Positions 43,694 to 53,335 of a stretch of DNA of 64,000 bases are shown one piece after another (positions within the stretch are counted from its first letter, which is position 1; every line of letters starts with the position of its first letter). The DNA lies in NCBI RefSeq assembly GCF_030689025.1, contig NZ_JAUYWA010000001.1, forward strand, positions 186,001 through 250,000, read 5' to 3'. The notes beneath the pieces are model-generated. The model was not told the origin of the DNA. It did not search any database and saw only the letters and a program-made list of their open reading frames with translations. The stretch comes from Oceanobacter sp. 1_MG-2023. Its GTDB lineage: Bacteria; Pseudomonadota; Gammaproteobacteria; Pseudomonadales; Oceanobacteraceae. The position numbers and the translations under genes are program-made.

Positions 43694-46600
43694 TTATTCG
43701 TCCACGGCCACGGGGATCGGCCCGAAGTAGCCAATTTCAGCTTCATTACCAGCGCTAGGGTCAACCGAGATATCACCTGGATGCTGCACAACATTGGTGA
43801 TGTAGGCAAAACCGTTAATCTGGTTGAACATGTAAGGGCCGGTGTTTTCAGCGCCATTGGGAGCAGAGAAAATACGGGTCACTTGCTTGCTTTCCAGATT
43901 GTAAGACCAGACGAAGTTGTTGGCGTGCAAGCCTGTGTCTTCGGTGATAATCAGGGTGTTATAACCTACGTAGGCGACGTTGTCCGGGCCGGACAAGCCG
44001 TCAACAGAACAGGCATAACCGTCTGCTGTGCCTGCGACTTCTCCCTTGGCAGCGCCAATCACAAAGTCAGAACCAATCTCGGCATTGCTGCCCATCGACA
44101 GTTCGTAGATACCACCACACTGGTTGGCAGTCACTTGCATGTGGTTGGGTCCACCGGTCTCGCTGGAACCATTCAGCATGCCTTTGCTGACGTTGGCAAT
44201 GGCGATATAGGCTTTATGGTTATGCGGGTTGTAGGTAAAACCTTCTTCTTTGGCAAACTCAACCGTGGCATCAAGATAAGCAGCATAACGACGGGTTTCC
44301 AGTCGTGAGGCCGCTTGTTCCATTCCGGGTTTCAGGCTCAGGCATTCCTGGCTACCCAGGAAGTTGATGCTTTTGTAACCCAGGGCACACGCACCACCGG
44401 TCGGTTCTACGGCATCAAAGATATCGGCAAACGACAGTGGGTTGTCACCATTTACCAGCTCTGAGATATCAGCGTTGGTGGCATGGCCGAGACTGATCCA
44501 TTCGATGTCCGCCGCGCCCATAAAGGCGTTATCGTCGCTACCGGAATCGGTCTGGTTCCATTTCATGGCGTACAGGGTACCCGCACTCAGGTCTTCTGCT
44601 TCGTCGGCAATGTACATAAACAAACCGCCACCGGTTGACTGGTCGTCGGTCAGATACATGGTTTTGCGATCCGGCATGACATAAGGCACTTCCAGTGACA
44701 CACGGGCCACGGAGTAGTGTTTGACGATGTCGGTCCGCACATCGGTTCCTTCAACGTTTACCACCACTTCCACCGGGTAGCCGTACCAGTACGGGTTGAC
44801 CTGTAACAGGCTCAGGTCGGTGTGGTAATCGGCAATGGAGTCGTAGTAGCTGTCGATCGAGCCGGTTGCGGCCGAGCGGGCACGGGCATTGGGTTCATAC
44901 TCTTCTGACGCCAGGTGGGTGTTCCATGGTGTCACAACAGCAGCACAGTGGTTGTAGCCGCCATGAATGGCAGAGAAGTCCAGCACTTCGGTGGTCATCG
45001 GCGTCAGTTCGCCCGTGATGCTGTCCTGGCTCAGTTCCAGCAGGTTCATGCCACCGGGAATATTCTCAAACTGGCTGACGGCAAAGATGCGGTCGCCAAT
45101 CGGCAGAATCGACATAAACTCGTTGTAGTTGGAGACAAACAGGTCGGAGCCAGCGCTGTCACGTACCTGGGCGTAGACGTTGCCATCCACCAGCTGGCCA
45201 GACTTCACCAGGGTTTTGTAGCCCGAGTTGGCAACCGCTGCGCCATTCACACTCAAGCCGGTAGAGCCAATGGCAATGTACGAGTCGGCAGAACCTTCTA
45301 CCGGCGCTGCAACAGCCTCAAACGACAAGGTGCCTTCGCTCCGCTGGTTCACTGCGTTCAGAGCCGTATAGGACGGGGCAGTCTCTGCGATCTCGGTGGT
45401 GCCTGTTGTGTTGCTGCTGTCGGTATCAACTACCGTGCTGGTTTTTTCTTGAATCAGGAAATTGGCAATTTCCCAGGTCGCGGAATTGGCCGGGTCACTG
45501 GTGTAAACAAACGCGACATAAATCGTCTGACCAATATACGCAGACAGATCGATCTCACCGGAGCTGATGGCATCGGTATAACCCGACGATGGTTGTGTTG
45601 CCCAGTTCACCAGATGACTCAGGTCATCCCAGGTCGCTGTGGCGGTATCGGAACCATCAAAGTCGGTTGAGATCATCAAAGCGATTTCAGAAGCATCTGA
45701 TGGGCCATAGCTGTTACGCAGGCTGTCGAATGTCAGTACAGGCACATTGGCACTGGTCAGATCAGCGCTTTTGATCAGCCAGTCGTTGCAGTTTTCTGCA
45801 CCGTTGTAACAAGAGATTTTGGCGTATTGCAAATCACCGTAGCTGCTGGCGTACCAGTCGTTACCGTCGGCACCACCATTAATTACGGTAGCGTCATCAA
45901 GGCTGGCGAAATCATCTTCGGCATAAGGGGCAAGCTGCCCAGTCACTTTGAAATTGGCAATTTCCCAGGTCGCGGAATTGGCCGGATCACTGCTGTATAC
46001 GATGGCGATATATACCGTCTGTCCTTCATACGCTGACAGGTCGATATCACCGGAGCTGATGGCATCGGTATAACCCGACGACGGTTGTGTTGCCCAGTTT
46101 ACCTGGCCACTCAGGTCATCCCAGGTTGCCGTGGTGGTATCGGTGCCATCAAAGTCGGTTGAGATCATCAAAGCGATTTCAGAAGCATCCGACGGGCCAT
46201 AGCTGTTGCGCAGGCTGTCAAACGTCAGTACTGGCGTATTGGCAGTGGTCAGGTCAACGCTTTTGATCAGCCAGTCGTTACAGTTTTCTGCACCGTTGTA
46301 ACAAGAGATTTTGGCGTATTGCAGATCGCCGTAGCTGCTGGCGTACCAGTTATTGCTGTCGGCACCCTGATCCAGCACGATGAAGCCATCCAGGCTGTCA
46401 AAATGGTCAGCGACCAGCTCTACACCATTGTTGCCAGTACCTGTATCACCGCCACCAATGGCTGTTGTGCCGTCGGTAAGGGTCAGATCCATCCACACCA
46501 TGCGGTGGTCGGAGCTGGCAATATCGGTGCTGTCGATAGCTTCTATCAGGTAGTTCAGGTTATCGGCGCTGGATGGCCAGAAGACACCTCCCTGCGCGAC

Positions 46601-49528
46601 TTCCAGACCAAAGGCCGATGGCAGTACATAGTCCGCCCGCATCGCCCAGCTGGCTGTATGCGTGGATGAGTAAATGCTATCCGGGGTATTTTCGGTACCG
46701 GCAACGGACGTCGGTGCCTGGAAGGTGGTGCTGTCTTCGTGCAGGTTGGGGTTAACCAACTCTGACAAGGTCAGTTGTTCAATCGCCCGGACACCGTCCT
46801 TGGTGTAAGCGTCGCCTTCTTTGGCGGAGGCGTTTTCATCACCCAGAATCACAAAACGGGTGTTTTCTGCCAGCGTGACGCTAACGCCATCATCGTCGTA
46901 CAGGTAGCTGCTGGCTGGGTCGATGTAATCAGCCCACATCCGGATTTCATCGAAGTTACGCATGCCGTTGCGGTCTTCGTTGCCATCAAACGTAGGAGGC
47001 GTCGGATGCGAGGCCAACACGTGAACGGTGGTGCCATCAATGGTGACCGGCAGGTCGATATGAGTTTTGGAAGACAGACGGAATACCGTCATTTCTTCGT
47101 CGGTGTACCAGTTGCCATCGGTTACATTACCGTCGCTGTCCACGGCGGAAGGCACCAGATAGTCTGGCATATCGGCCCATTTGAATTCCTGGAAGGTGCG
47201 GATATTGGCTTCATCAATGGGGTACTTGGAGAAAATCGCCATGCAGTACTGGCCATTGTAGTTACCAAAACCGTAACGATCTTCCGGATCCAGGCTGTCG
47301 CCGTCCTTGTTGAAGTCGATTTCGATGCCTTCTTCAATCGGTGCACCGGTGTTGCAGTAGTTGGTGTTGCCGTTGTCGCCGTAATACACATAAGGGTATA
47401 CCGCCGCATCCACGTCATCTGCTTGCGCGACTTGCAGGTATTCCTCATTGAATGTGTTTACTGTGGCCCCATCGTCGTTACCGTCGATTTCGTTCAGCAA
47501 CAGAACATCCGGGTTGGCTCGCTGGATGATTTCGGCCACTTTCTGGGCTTTGCGGTACTCGCCGCCGCTGAAAGCCGTGTTCTGCTCGCCGACAGCGGAT
47601 TGCAGATCAAAGCCGGCATTAAAAGTCGCAATACGGAAGTCACCGCTTTTCTCCGGTACGGTATACACAGAACCGGTCGCTACATCGATAAACAGGCTGC
47701 TGGTCTCGGTATCACCGTCGTTATCGCTTACGGTCAATGTCACTTCGTAGCGACCCGCTTCGGTAAAGGTGTGATTGGCGACCGCATCGGTTGCACTGGC
47801 ACCATCACCAAAGTTCCAGGCATAGGTGTACGGTTCACCGGCACCGTTCACGGCGGCACCCGTAAACTTGATACTGCGTTCGGTGTAGAACTCATCGCCA
47901 GCGACACTGATTTCTGCCGCGAGCGGGAAGTCTCCGGTGCCATTACCCTTGATCAACACATCATCAATTTCCCATTTGCTGGCATCGCTGACCGGATGGG
48001 CATAGTGGAACGCCACATACACTGGCTGGCCAACAAAGTCCGACAGATCAACCGTACCGGATTCGACAAACTCAAAGCTGCCCGGGGACCAGGTCGCCCG
48101 ATCAGAAATATCCGTCCAGGTGGCGGTGCTGACATCCCCATCGTAGTCGGTAGAAACCATCAACGACATCTGATCAGTACCGGTACCATAGTTCCAGGCA
48201 CTGTTGAAGGTCATTTGCAGATCTTCAAAGTTGGTCACATCCAGTGCCGGTGTCATCATCCAGGCATCACACTCACCGGCGCTGCCGTAGCAGTTGGCGA
48301 CGGCAAACAGGTCTCCGGCATAGCTCTCGGTGAGCCATGAGTTGCTGCCAGCAATACTGTTGATCACAGTCCATTTGGCGGTGGAAGCGGACTCGAAGTC
48401 ATCTTCAAACAGTTTGATTTCGCGCGGCTCTTCCGTTTCGCCAGCATCATCAACGCGGTTAATCGCCAGCGTGAAGGTTTTTTCCAGGCTGTTAACACCA
48501 TCGGAGACAGTGACCGTGGCGCTCAGCTCCGTCAGGTTGAGATCATCATCGTTGATCGCCTCAACACCTGCTTCAGACAAGGTGATCTGATTGCCTGTCA
48601 GGGTGAAATAGCTGATGTTCACACCCTCGATATGAACACTCAACGTATCCTGCTCAGGGTCTGACGCTTCCACGGTTGCCACTTGGGTATCAGTAGTGAC
48701 ATCGTCTTCAGTCAGGCTGCTAACCGCGTCAACGCTCAGGACTGGCGCATCGTTAACACGCGTCACATTGATCGTCAGCGTTTGCTGGGCAGACAACTGG
48801 TTGTCGCTGACCACCAGCGTGACACTCAATGCCGTCAGGCTCAGGCTGTCGTCATTGATGGCCGTCACACCGGCGCTGGTCAACACAACCGTCGAACCGG
48901 AAATCATGAAGTAACCATCGCTGTTATCGTCCAGACGATAGAACAGCTCGTCACCTTCGGCATCGGTGGCATCAAATGTCGCTACAACCGTGGTGCTGCT
49001 GACGCTGTCTTCGGTCAGGCTATTGGTCGTGGCGCCCAATTCAGGGGCGGTGTTATCAGCCACGGTATCGTCAATACGTGTAATCGCCACGGTGGCGGAG
49101 TCGGTCGCCGACAGCTCACCATCCGAGACAGTCACGGTCACAGACAATGATGAAAGGTTGAGGCTGTCATCATTAACAGCGTTAACCCCTTGGCTGTTCA
49201 GCTGGACAGTATCACCAGAAATGGTGGCGTAGGTGTTGTCGCTGAGGCTGTAGCTGAGTGTATCGCCATCGGCATCCGTGGCGGTGATGGTTGCCAATAC
49301 GGCACCTGCCGAGACACCGTCTTCGACCAGCGTATCACCTGCCGTCAGCACCAGCTCGGGGGCCGTATTCACACTGACGTCATTATCATTATCGTTATTG
49401 TTGTTGTCGTCATCAGAGCCACAACTTGCCAGTGCCAGAGAAGCAACCAGCACAGACATCGGCAATAGCCGTTTGGTCAGTGCAGGCGTTCCGGACAGCA
49501 GCAAACCGTCATCGGTTGCTTGAGTCAT
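43694..49528 (-). CDS. Giant secreted lipoprotein: endonuclease-fold and PhoX-phosphatase fusion
   Basis: 1944 residues. Order: signal peptide with lipobox LASC (Cys 36) and an Asp/Asn linker; three cadherin-like repeats of about 105 residues (about 52-370), each with a version of the motif V-NDDSLNL; a choice-of-anchor-J domain (about 375-530); a PKD domain (about 535-620, AWNFGDG); an endonuclease/exonuclease/phosphatase domain of ExeM/NucH type (about 628-1035: FRIATFNAGF, NPDVLLLNEIDGND, LASHPTPP, SSDHRMVWMDL); two almost identical anchor-J modules (about 1036-1365); and a PhoX-type (DUF839) domain (about 1393-1944: GGYNHCAAVVTPWNTHLASEE, EDTGLHANNF). It is predicted to sit on the cell surface, cutting DNA or phosphodiesters and releasing phosphate with the Ca/Fe-dependent PhoX module. 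GAGGA 8 nt before the ATG. No Tat twin-arginine motif, unlike classical PhoX. Confidence 0.88.
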   Translation of the reverse strand: MTQATDDGLLLSGTPALTKRLLPMSVLVASLALASCGSDDDNNNNDNDNDVSVNTAPELVLTAGDTLVEDGVSAGAVLATITATDADGDTLSYSLSDNTYATISGDTVQLNSQGVNAVNDDSLNLSSLSVTVTVSDGELSATDSATVAITRIDDTVADNTAPELGATTNSLTEDSVSSTTVVATFDATDAEGDELFYRLDDNSDGYFMISGSTVVLTSAGVTAINDDSLSLTALSVTLVVSDNQLSAQQTLTINVTRVNDAPVLSVDAVSSLTEDDVTTDTQVATVEASDPEQDTLSVHIEGVNISYFTLTGNQITLSEAGVEAINDDDLNLTELSATVTVSDGVNSLEKTFTLAINRVDDAGETEEPREIKLFEDDFESASTAKWTVINSIAGSNSWLTESYAGDLFAVANCYGSAGECDAWMMTPALDVTNFEDLQMTFNSAWNYGTGTDQMSLMVSTDYDGDVSTATWTDISDRATWSPGSFEFVESGTVDLSDFVGQPVYVAFHYAHPVSDASKWEIDDVLIKGNGTGDFPLAAEISVAGDEFYTERSIKFTGAAVNGAGEPYTYAWNFGDGASATDAVANHTFTEAGRYEVTLTVSDNDGDTETSSLFIDVATGSVYTVPEKSGDFRIATFNAGFDLQSAVGEQNTAFSGGEYRKAQKVAEIIQRANPDVLLLNEIDGNDDGATVNTFNEEYLQVAQADDVDAAVYPYVYYGDNGNTNYCNTGAPIEEGIEIDFNKDGDSLDPEDRYGFGNYNGQYCMAIFSKYPIDEANIRTFQEFKWADMPDYLVPSAVDSDGNVTDGNWYTDEEMTVFRLSSKTHIDLPVTIDGTTVHVLASHPTPPTFDGNEDRNGMRNFDEIRMWADYIDPASSYLYDDDGVSVTLAENTRFVILGDENASAKEGDAYTKDGVRAIEQLTLSELVNPNLHEDSTTFQAPTSVAGTENTPDSIYSSTHTASWAMRADYVLPSAFGLEVAQGGVFWPSSADNLNYLIEAIDSTDIASSDHRMVWMDLTLTDGTTAIGGGDTGTGNNGVELVADHFDSLDGFIVLDQGADSNNWYASSYGDLQYAKISCYNGAENCNDWLIKSVDLTTANTPVLTFDSLRNSYGPSDASEIALMISTDFDGTDTTTATWDDLSGQVNWATQPSSGYTDAISSGDIDLSAYEGQTVYIAIVYSSDPANSATWEIANFKVTGQLAPYAEDDFASLDDATVINGGADGNDWYASSYGDLQYAKISCYNGAENCNDWLIKSADLTSANVPVLTFDSLRNSYGPSDASEIALMISTDFDGSDTATATWDDLSHLVNWATQPSSGYTDAISSGEIDLSAYIGQTIYVAFVYTSDPANSATWEIANFLIQEKTSTVVDTDSSNTTGTTEIAETAPSYTALNAVNQRSEGTLSFEAVAAPVEGSADSYIAIGSTGLSVNGAAVANSGYKTLVKSGQLVDGNVYAQVRDSAGSDLFVSNYNEFMSILPIGDRIFAVSQFENIPGGMNLLELSQDSITGELTPMTTEVLDFSAIHGGYNHCAAVVTPWNTHLASEEYEPNARARSAATGSIDSYYDSIADYHTDLSLLQVNPYWYGYPVEVVVNVEGTDVRTDIVKHYSVARVSLEVPYVMPDRKTMYLTDDQSTGGGLFMYIADEAEDLSAGTLYAMKWNQTDSGSDDNAFMGAADIEWISLGHATNADISELVNGDNPLSFADIFDAVEPTGGACALGYKSINFLGSQECLSLKPGMEQAASRLETRRYAAYLDATVEFAKEEGFTYNPHNHKAYIAIANVSKGMLNGSSETGGPNHMQVTANQCGGIYELSMGSNAEIGSDFVIGAAKGEVAGTADGYACSVDGLSGPDNVAYVGYNTLIITEDTGLHANNFVWSYNLESKQVTRIFSAPNGAENTGPYMFNQINGFAYITNVVQHPGDISVDPSAGNEAEIGYFGPIPVAVDE
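45440..46422 (-). repeat. 492-bp tandem duplication encoding two anchor-J modules
   Basis: Two neighbouring segments are nearly identical at the DNA level. For example, TGCACCGTTGTAACAAGAGA occurs once near 45798 and again near 46290, with an offset of 492 bp (164 codons). They encode the modules with WYASSYGDLQYAKISCYNG. A few silent and a few coding differences show that the duplication is recent but not brand new. Confidence 0.85.
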
Positions 49529-49575
49529 CGGGATTTCCTCGTTTCTTTAACGTGTGTTGGGTTTGAACGTCCTGA

Positions 49576-49594
49576 CCTGCGGCTCAGCCGCAGG
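49576..49594 (-). terminator. Hairpin on the stop codon of the cytochrome gene
   Basis: CCTGCGGC and GCCGCAGG form an 8-bp stem whose 3-nt loop TCA is the stop codon (TGA on the coding strand). It lies between the cytochrome gene and the phosphatase gene 56 bp further on. No T-run follows, so it may reduce rather than end read-through. Confidence 0.4.
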
Positions 49595-51359
49595 CAACCT
49601 GGCGGATACGACGCCGCAGCATCGCCGCCAAAGTCAGCAACACCCCCAGGGCAGCAAAAGACCATGCACCACCATGAGCAGCACCAGCGTCATGCCTGGC
49701 CTGGCTGGCATCTGCAGCGCTTTCATTACGGTGGGAGTCGGGGGATGAAATATCTGCGGCCACCATGGCCGGACTGAGATCGGGCCATTGCAGCCGGAGG
49801 TCGTAGTGATACTGACGACTGGCTGGCAATACCGGAACATGGTCCTGATCGACCGTCGCAAACACATTGACGGGATCGCCCAACACGGCATCTCTGCCCA
49901 GATAAAAGGATTGTTCCAACACGGTGCGCTGATAGGCTTTGTTAAGCGCCAGCGCACGTTCAGTAGAAGGGATTAACAAGGTATACACATCGGCCGTTGC
50001 AACGGCGGCTTTATTCACCGAACCATCGCCGTTAAACCAGCGCTCGATCATCTCACCGTTTTGACGGAACTCATCGCCACCACCGACCCGCTCAAAATAG
50101 CTCGCTATCTCACCGAGAGAATCACCGTAGTTCGCAACGTCATTCATACCTTTGAGGTTGATATAACCCCAGCCAGCAGCACCGGTCACTTTGCGTGGAA
50201 ATGCCAGTGTGCTGTCAATATGGGTGCCTGTTGTGGTATGGCAGCCCATACAAAATGCGTTTTCTTCGTAGTTCTGCAGACGCAGATCGCCAGATTCATT
50301 TTCAATCCAACCCTGAATCTGCCAGCCCAATTTGTTGTTCATCCCTGCTTGTGACGCGGGTTGTGCCCAGGAGTAATGCGGCAGTTTTTCTTCTGCTTTT
50401 TCCCGATGCTCCTGATTAAACGCATAACGTAGCGCCACTTCAGACAGCTGGCGATACTTGCGGCTGTAACGGAGTTCTTTCAGGCGCCGCGACGGCTCAA
50501 TATCACCATGGCGACTGATATCCAGATAACGAACCGTGTGAATAAATTCGGTGCCAACCGGATATTGCTGACGTACCAGATCGATCGTGGCTGCAGCACC
50601 CAGATATTGCTCGCGCCGCTGCATGCGTACCGCCAAGCCCAGGGTATTGTCGCCATCCAGATCCAGCCCCAGCAGGGATTCATCCGTTACCGGGATCGAG
50701 ATGTTATCGAGATCCTTGATTGTCATTTCCAGCAAGGACAAATTCAGTAAATACAGCGATCGACTGTCATTACCACCAGTATCCTGCCGGAACACTGGCG
50801 GCAAGCGGATCATCACATCATCAAAACTGCCATTGGTCGGCCAAAACGTACTCGGCAACGGCTTGTAATTAAAGGCTACCCAGCCAGAGCCATCGCGGGC
50901 AAACCCCTGTCCATCAAATGCCAGCCGAGGATCAGCCAGATGCGTTAAGTCCGGCGTATACCCTGCATTTGGAGTCGCCATCAGCGCGCTGTAGTTATCC
51001 TGGCGGACATAATCAAGAATATATTCATCCGACACATTGGCGATTTCTGCCAGCCGGGGTTTGAACAGATTGCTCCAGTGATTGGTCTCTCCCAGTTCAG
51101 AAAAGCTGTAATCCCCCTGGATATCACCATCATCCATATAGTTAATGCGCGTGCCTTGCGGATGGCTTTGGTGGCAAACATAACAAGGGTTGAACTTGCC
51201 TTCTGTTTGGGTATAGCACTGCGGTGGAATCACCGCTTCGTGGTTATGCATGGTCTCGGCAGACGCCAGCAACGGCCAACCGGCGATCACCATGCATATC
51301 AGCTGCTGCAATTGTTGCTGCTGTCCTCTGCCCCACACCTTGCTCAACACCATAACCAT
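49584..51359 (-). CDS. Exported c-type cytochrome with two CxxCH sites
   Basis: 591 residues with a signal peptide (hydrophobic core LICMVIAGWPLLASAE). The heme motifs are CYVCH (residue about 63) and CMGCH (about 370), separated by about 300 residues without a known domain. The C-terminus has GG, a hydrophobic stretch (WSFAALGVLLTLAAML) and RRR, which is like GlyGly-CTERM sorting signals. The start is uncertain. The frame is open to a TTG at 51431; the ATG at 51359 is chosen because it directly precedes the signal peptide. It is upstream of the nuclease-phosphatase gene in the same direction (56-bp gap), so cotranscription is likely. I do not recognise its family beyond c-type cytochrome. 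Confidence 0.75.
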   Translation of the reverse strand: MVMVLSKVWGRGQQQQLQQLICMVIAGWPLLASAETMHNHEAVIPPQCYTQTEGKFNPCYVCHQSHPQGTRINYMDDGDIQGDYSFSELGETNHWSNLFKPRLAEIANVSDEYILDYVRQDNYSALMATPNAGYTPDLTHLADPRLAFDGQGFARDGSGWVAFNYKPLPSTFWPTNGSFDDVMIRLPPVFRQDTGGNDSRSLYLLNLSLLEMTIKDLDNISIPVTDESLLGLDLDGDNTLGLAVRMQRREQYLGAAATIDLVRQQYPVGTEFIHTVRYLDISRHGDIEPSRRLKELRYSRKYRQLSEVALRYAFNQEHREKAEEKLPHYSWAQPASQAGMNNKLGWQIQGWIENESGDLRLQNYEENAFCMGCHTTTGTHIDSTLAFPRKVTGAAGWGYINLKGMNDVANYGDSLGEIASYFERVGGGDEFRQNGEMIERWFNGDGSVNKAAVATADVYTLLIPSTERALALNKAYQRTVLEQSFYLGRDAVLGDPVNVFATVDQDHVPVLPASRQYHYDLRLQWPDLSPAMVAADISSPDSHRNESAADASQARHDAGAAHGGAWSFAALGVLLTLAAMLRRRIRQVACG

Positions 51360-51431
51360 CCCGCTGCGCCTACTGCTCACCGGTCGCCAACAGACGAATA
51401 GTTTGACCTTGCGTGACAAAGCGCCACACAA

Positions 51432-51845
51432 ACCTTCATAACTTGACCGGGACGTGCACTGTGAAGGTGCAAGATGAAAGGTTCGTGTGATTTATATTTC
51501 ACTCAGGTTAAAATTTTTATTCTTCTTGTTAATAATATAATGAGATAAAGGGTATCGAAGACTGAAGAAGGCCAGCATAAATGCCAAGGTTTTGAGTTGG
51601 GTTTTGAGTTGGGTTCTGGGGTGGGGTTGGGTATTTAAAGGGAGTGTTCAAACTGTGCGCATAGTATAAATATCATACACAAATATTTATATAATGGGAT
51701 ATATTCAGACAATGGCCCGTCAACCGAAGAATGATTTAACGCCAGCGCATATTAATAATATCATCAGATCAATATAGCCATTTTTATCAGTATATTATTA
51801 TAATTAAAATCATGACAAAAAAAGTATTAATATTTTTCTATTTTA
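51432..51845. other. AT-rich intergenic region with a G-quadruplex motif
   Basis: About 410 bp, mostly AT-rich, without a gene. It contains a duplicated TTTTGAGTTGGG followed by GGG-TTCT-GGGG-T-GGGG-TT-GGG at 51611-51631, a canonical four-tract G-quadruplex motif on the + strand, about 250 bp before the cytochrome start. The leftward promoter of the cytochrome-phosphatase pair must be here, but no Pho box is seen. Confidence 0.6.
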
Positions 51846-52460
51846 TTACCATTGTTCAACACAGTAGAGTACTTCTCGCTTACTCAATGAGACAGCGGTA
51901 TATGCTATCAGATTATGATTCCAATTCTCCTGGATGTCCTCGAGGTCGGAATCAAAGAGAAAAATTCTGAAACCTTCAGGTAATTCGCTGAGCTTCCCCA
52001 GACTATTTTCTTCTGAAGATTTTTCAATCCTATAATCCGGATAACAATTTGATACAGAAATATCGCCAAAATCACTGATTTCCATTCGCCCGCTTTGCTC
52101 CAGATCATGCAATAACCGGGAAATTTTCTCTTTGGGTAAACGCTGTCGCAAACCGAGTACATCATTACCCTGCAGGATACCTGGAATATGAAAAAATGCC
52201 GTGGCTTCTGCTTCAGTATCAATCACGCTTGGAAGGAATAAATAACTGGATGAGTATTTCACTTTGGTTGAAATAATTTCTTCATAATCCTCCAGGGAGA
52301 CCTTTGGCTCGAGATCGGAGAGACCCCAGACCAACAGATTTGAAAGAAACAAAAAAAACCAAAAAGGAATCCATATAGATCCGGCAATCCCGAAGGTAAT
52401 CAGGATTGCGATAATGGCACCAATCGACTTAACAGTACGTTTCATTTTTACAGCAAGCAT
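51846..52460 (-). CDS. Unknown membrane protein, AT-rich
   Basis: 204 residues. Two short hydrophobic segments near the N-terminus (IGAIIAILITFGIAG and WIPFWFFLFLSNLLVW) are followed by a soluble domain of about 155 residues rich in Ser, Glu and Leu. AGGGAAG lies 8 nt before the ATG at 52460. I do not recognise the family. The base composition is lower in GC than its neighbours, and it stands alone near tRNA-Pro, so it may have been acquired. Confidence 0.65.
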   Translation of the reverse strand: MLAVKMKRTVKSIGAIIAILITFGIAGSIWIPFWFFLFLSNLLVWGLSDLEPKVSLEDYEEIISTKVKYSSSYLFLPSVIDTEAEATAFFHIPGILQGNDVLGLRQRLPKEKISRLLHDLEQSGRMEISDFGDISVSNCYPDYRIEKSSEENSLGKLSELPEGFRIFLFDSDLEDIQENWNHNLIAYTAVSLSKREVLYCVEQW

Positions 52461-52830
52461 GAGGTGAGCTTCCCTGGTACCTTTTACATCCTGAATTCAG
52501 ATAATAACCATAACACTTGAACGCTGACAGGAAAAAGAAATGATCGGAGTCGTTGACAAAGCCCCATGCCGGCAGACTCTACCAGGTTCCTTGAGCTGCA
52601 ATGGGTGGGCACAGTACCTCTTTGAAAACCATATCATTGACAGGGCAGATCCCGCGCGCCTTTAATCCACCAATAAACACGGTAAATCGGAGTCTATATT
52701 GTGATTGTGCAGCATCCATACCAAGGAAAACCTGTATGGATCTACAACTGTATATTAGGAAATAATATTAGGAAGCAGCTAGTTTGGGAAAATAGCGAAA
52801 ATATAAGCCACTGATTTTTAAAGGAAAAAT
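52461..52830. other. Intergenic region between the orphan gene and tRNA-Pro
   Basis: About 370 bp in which I see no gene, no repeat of the tRNA 3' end that would mark an attachment site, and no strong hairpin. Confidence 0.5.
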
Positions 52831-52908
<78 letters not shown>

Positions 52909-52941
52909 CACTCTGAAACAGAGGCTGTTCCAGAAGCACGC

Positions 52942-52947
52942 ATTATA
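52942..52947 (-). promoter_or_regulatory. -10 box of tRNA-Pro
   Basis: A perfect TATAAT on the minus strand lies 35 nt before the tRNA 5' end and is followed by a GC-rich discriminator (GCG). A poor -35 (CTTCCA) is 17 bp upstream. Confidence 0.5.
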
Positions 52948-52975
52948 CTCAAGTAGTTGATAGATGGAAGTTTTT

Positions 52976-53335
52976 TTACCATTCCGAGAGCAGAGTCTCG
53001 ATTTCCTTCAACTCGATAATCATGGATTTTATCAATGCCTGATCCATGGCGGCGGTATTCTCGCTTGCTCCGTATTCCAGGCGCTGACGTGCCCCCTGAA
53101 TGGTGTAGCCTTCGCCATACAGCAGTTCACGAATTTCACGTACCAGGATCACATCCTGACGCTGGTAATAACGACGATTGCCGCGACGCTTGACCGGGCT
53201 AAGCTGTGGGAATTCCTGCTCCCAGTAGCGCAGCACATGTGGTTTGACGTCGCAGAGATCGCTGACTTCACCGATGGCAAAGTATCGTTTTGCCGGAATG
53301 GCTGGCAATTCGTTATTGTGGCTGGGTTCCAGCAT
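52976..53335 (-). CDS. MerR-family transcriptional regulator
   Basis: 119 residues. The MerR winged-helix core [25 protein letters not shown] is near the N-terminus (only the motif region around residues 20-45 is meant), with RRYYQRQDV and then a dimerisation helix. There are no effector-binding cysteines. This short type follows ihfA in many Pseudomonas-like genomes; its targets are unknown. Its 5' end overlaps the ihfA stop by 23 bp. Confidence 0.92.
   Translation of the reverse strand: MLEPSHNNELPAIPAKRYFAIGEVSDLCDVKPHVLRYWEQEFPQLSPVKRRGNRRYYQRQDVILVREIRELLYGEGYTIQGARQRLEYGASENTAAMDQALIKSMIIELKEIETLLSEW

Noticed and set aside
46775..48340. 521-codon rightward open frame
   Set aside because: Antisense of the nuclease-phosphatase gene; its open state follows from the codon pattern of the real gene.
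51432..51845. Pho box before the cytochrome-phosphatase pair
   Set aside because: Only a single half-like TGTCAT is found (minus strand, near 51812), without an 11-bp spaced partner.
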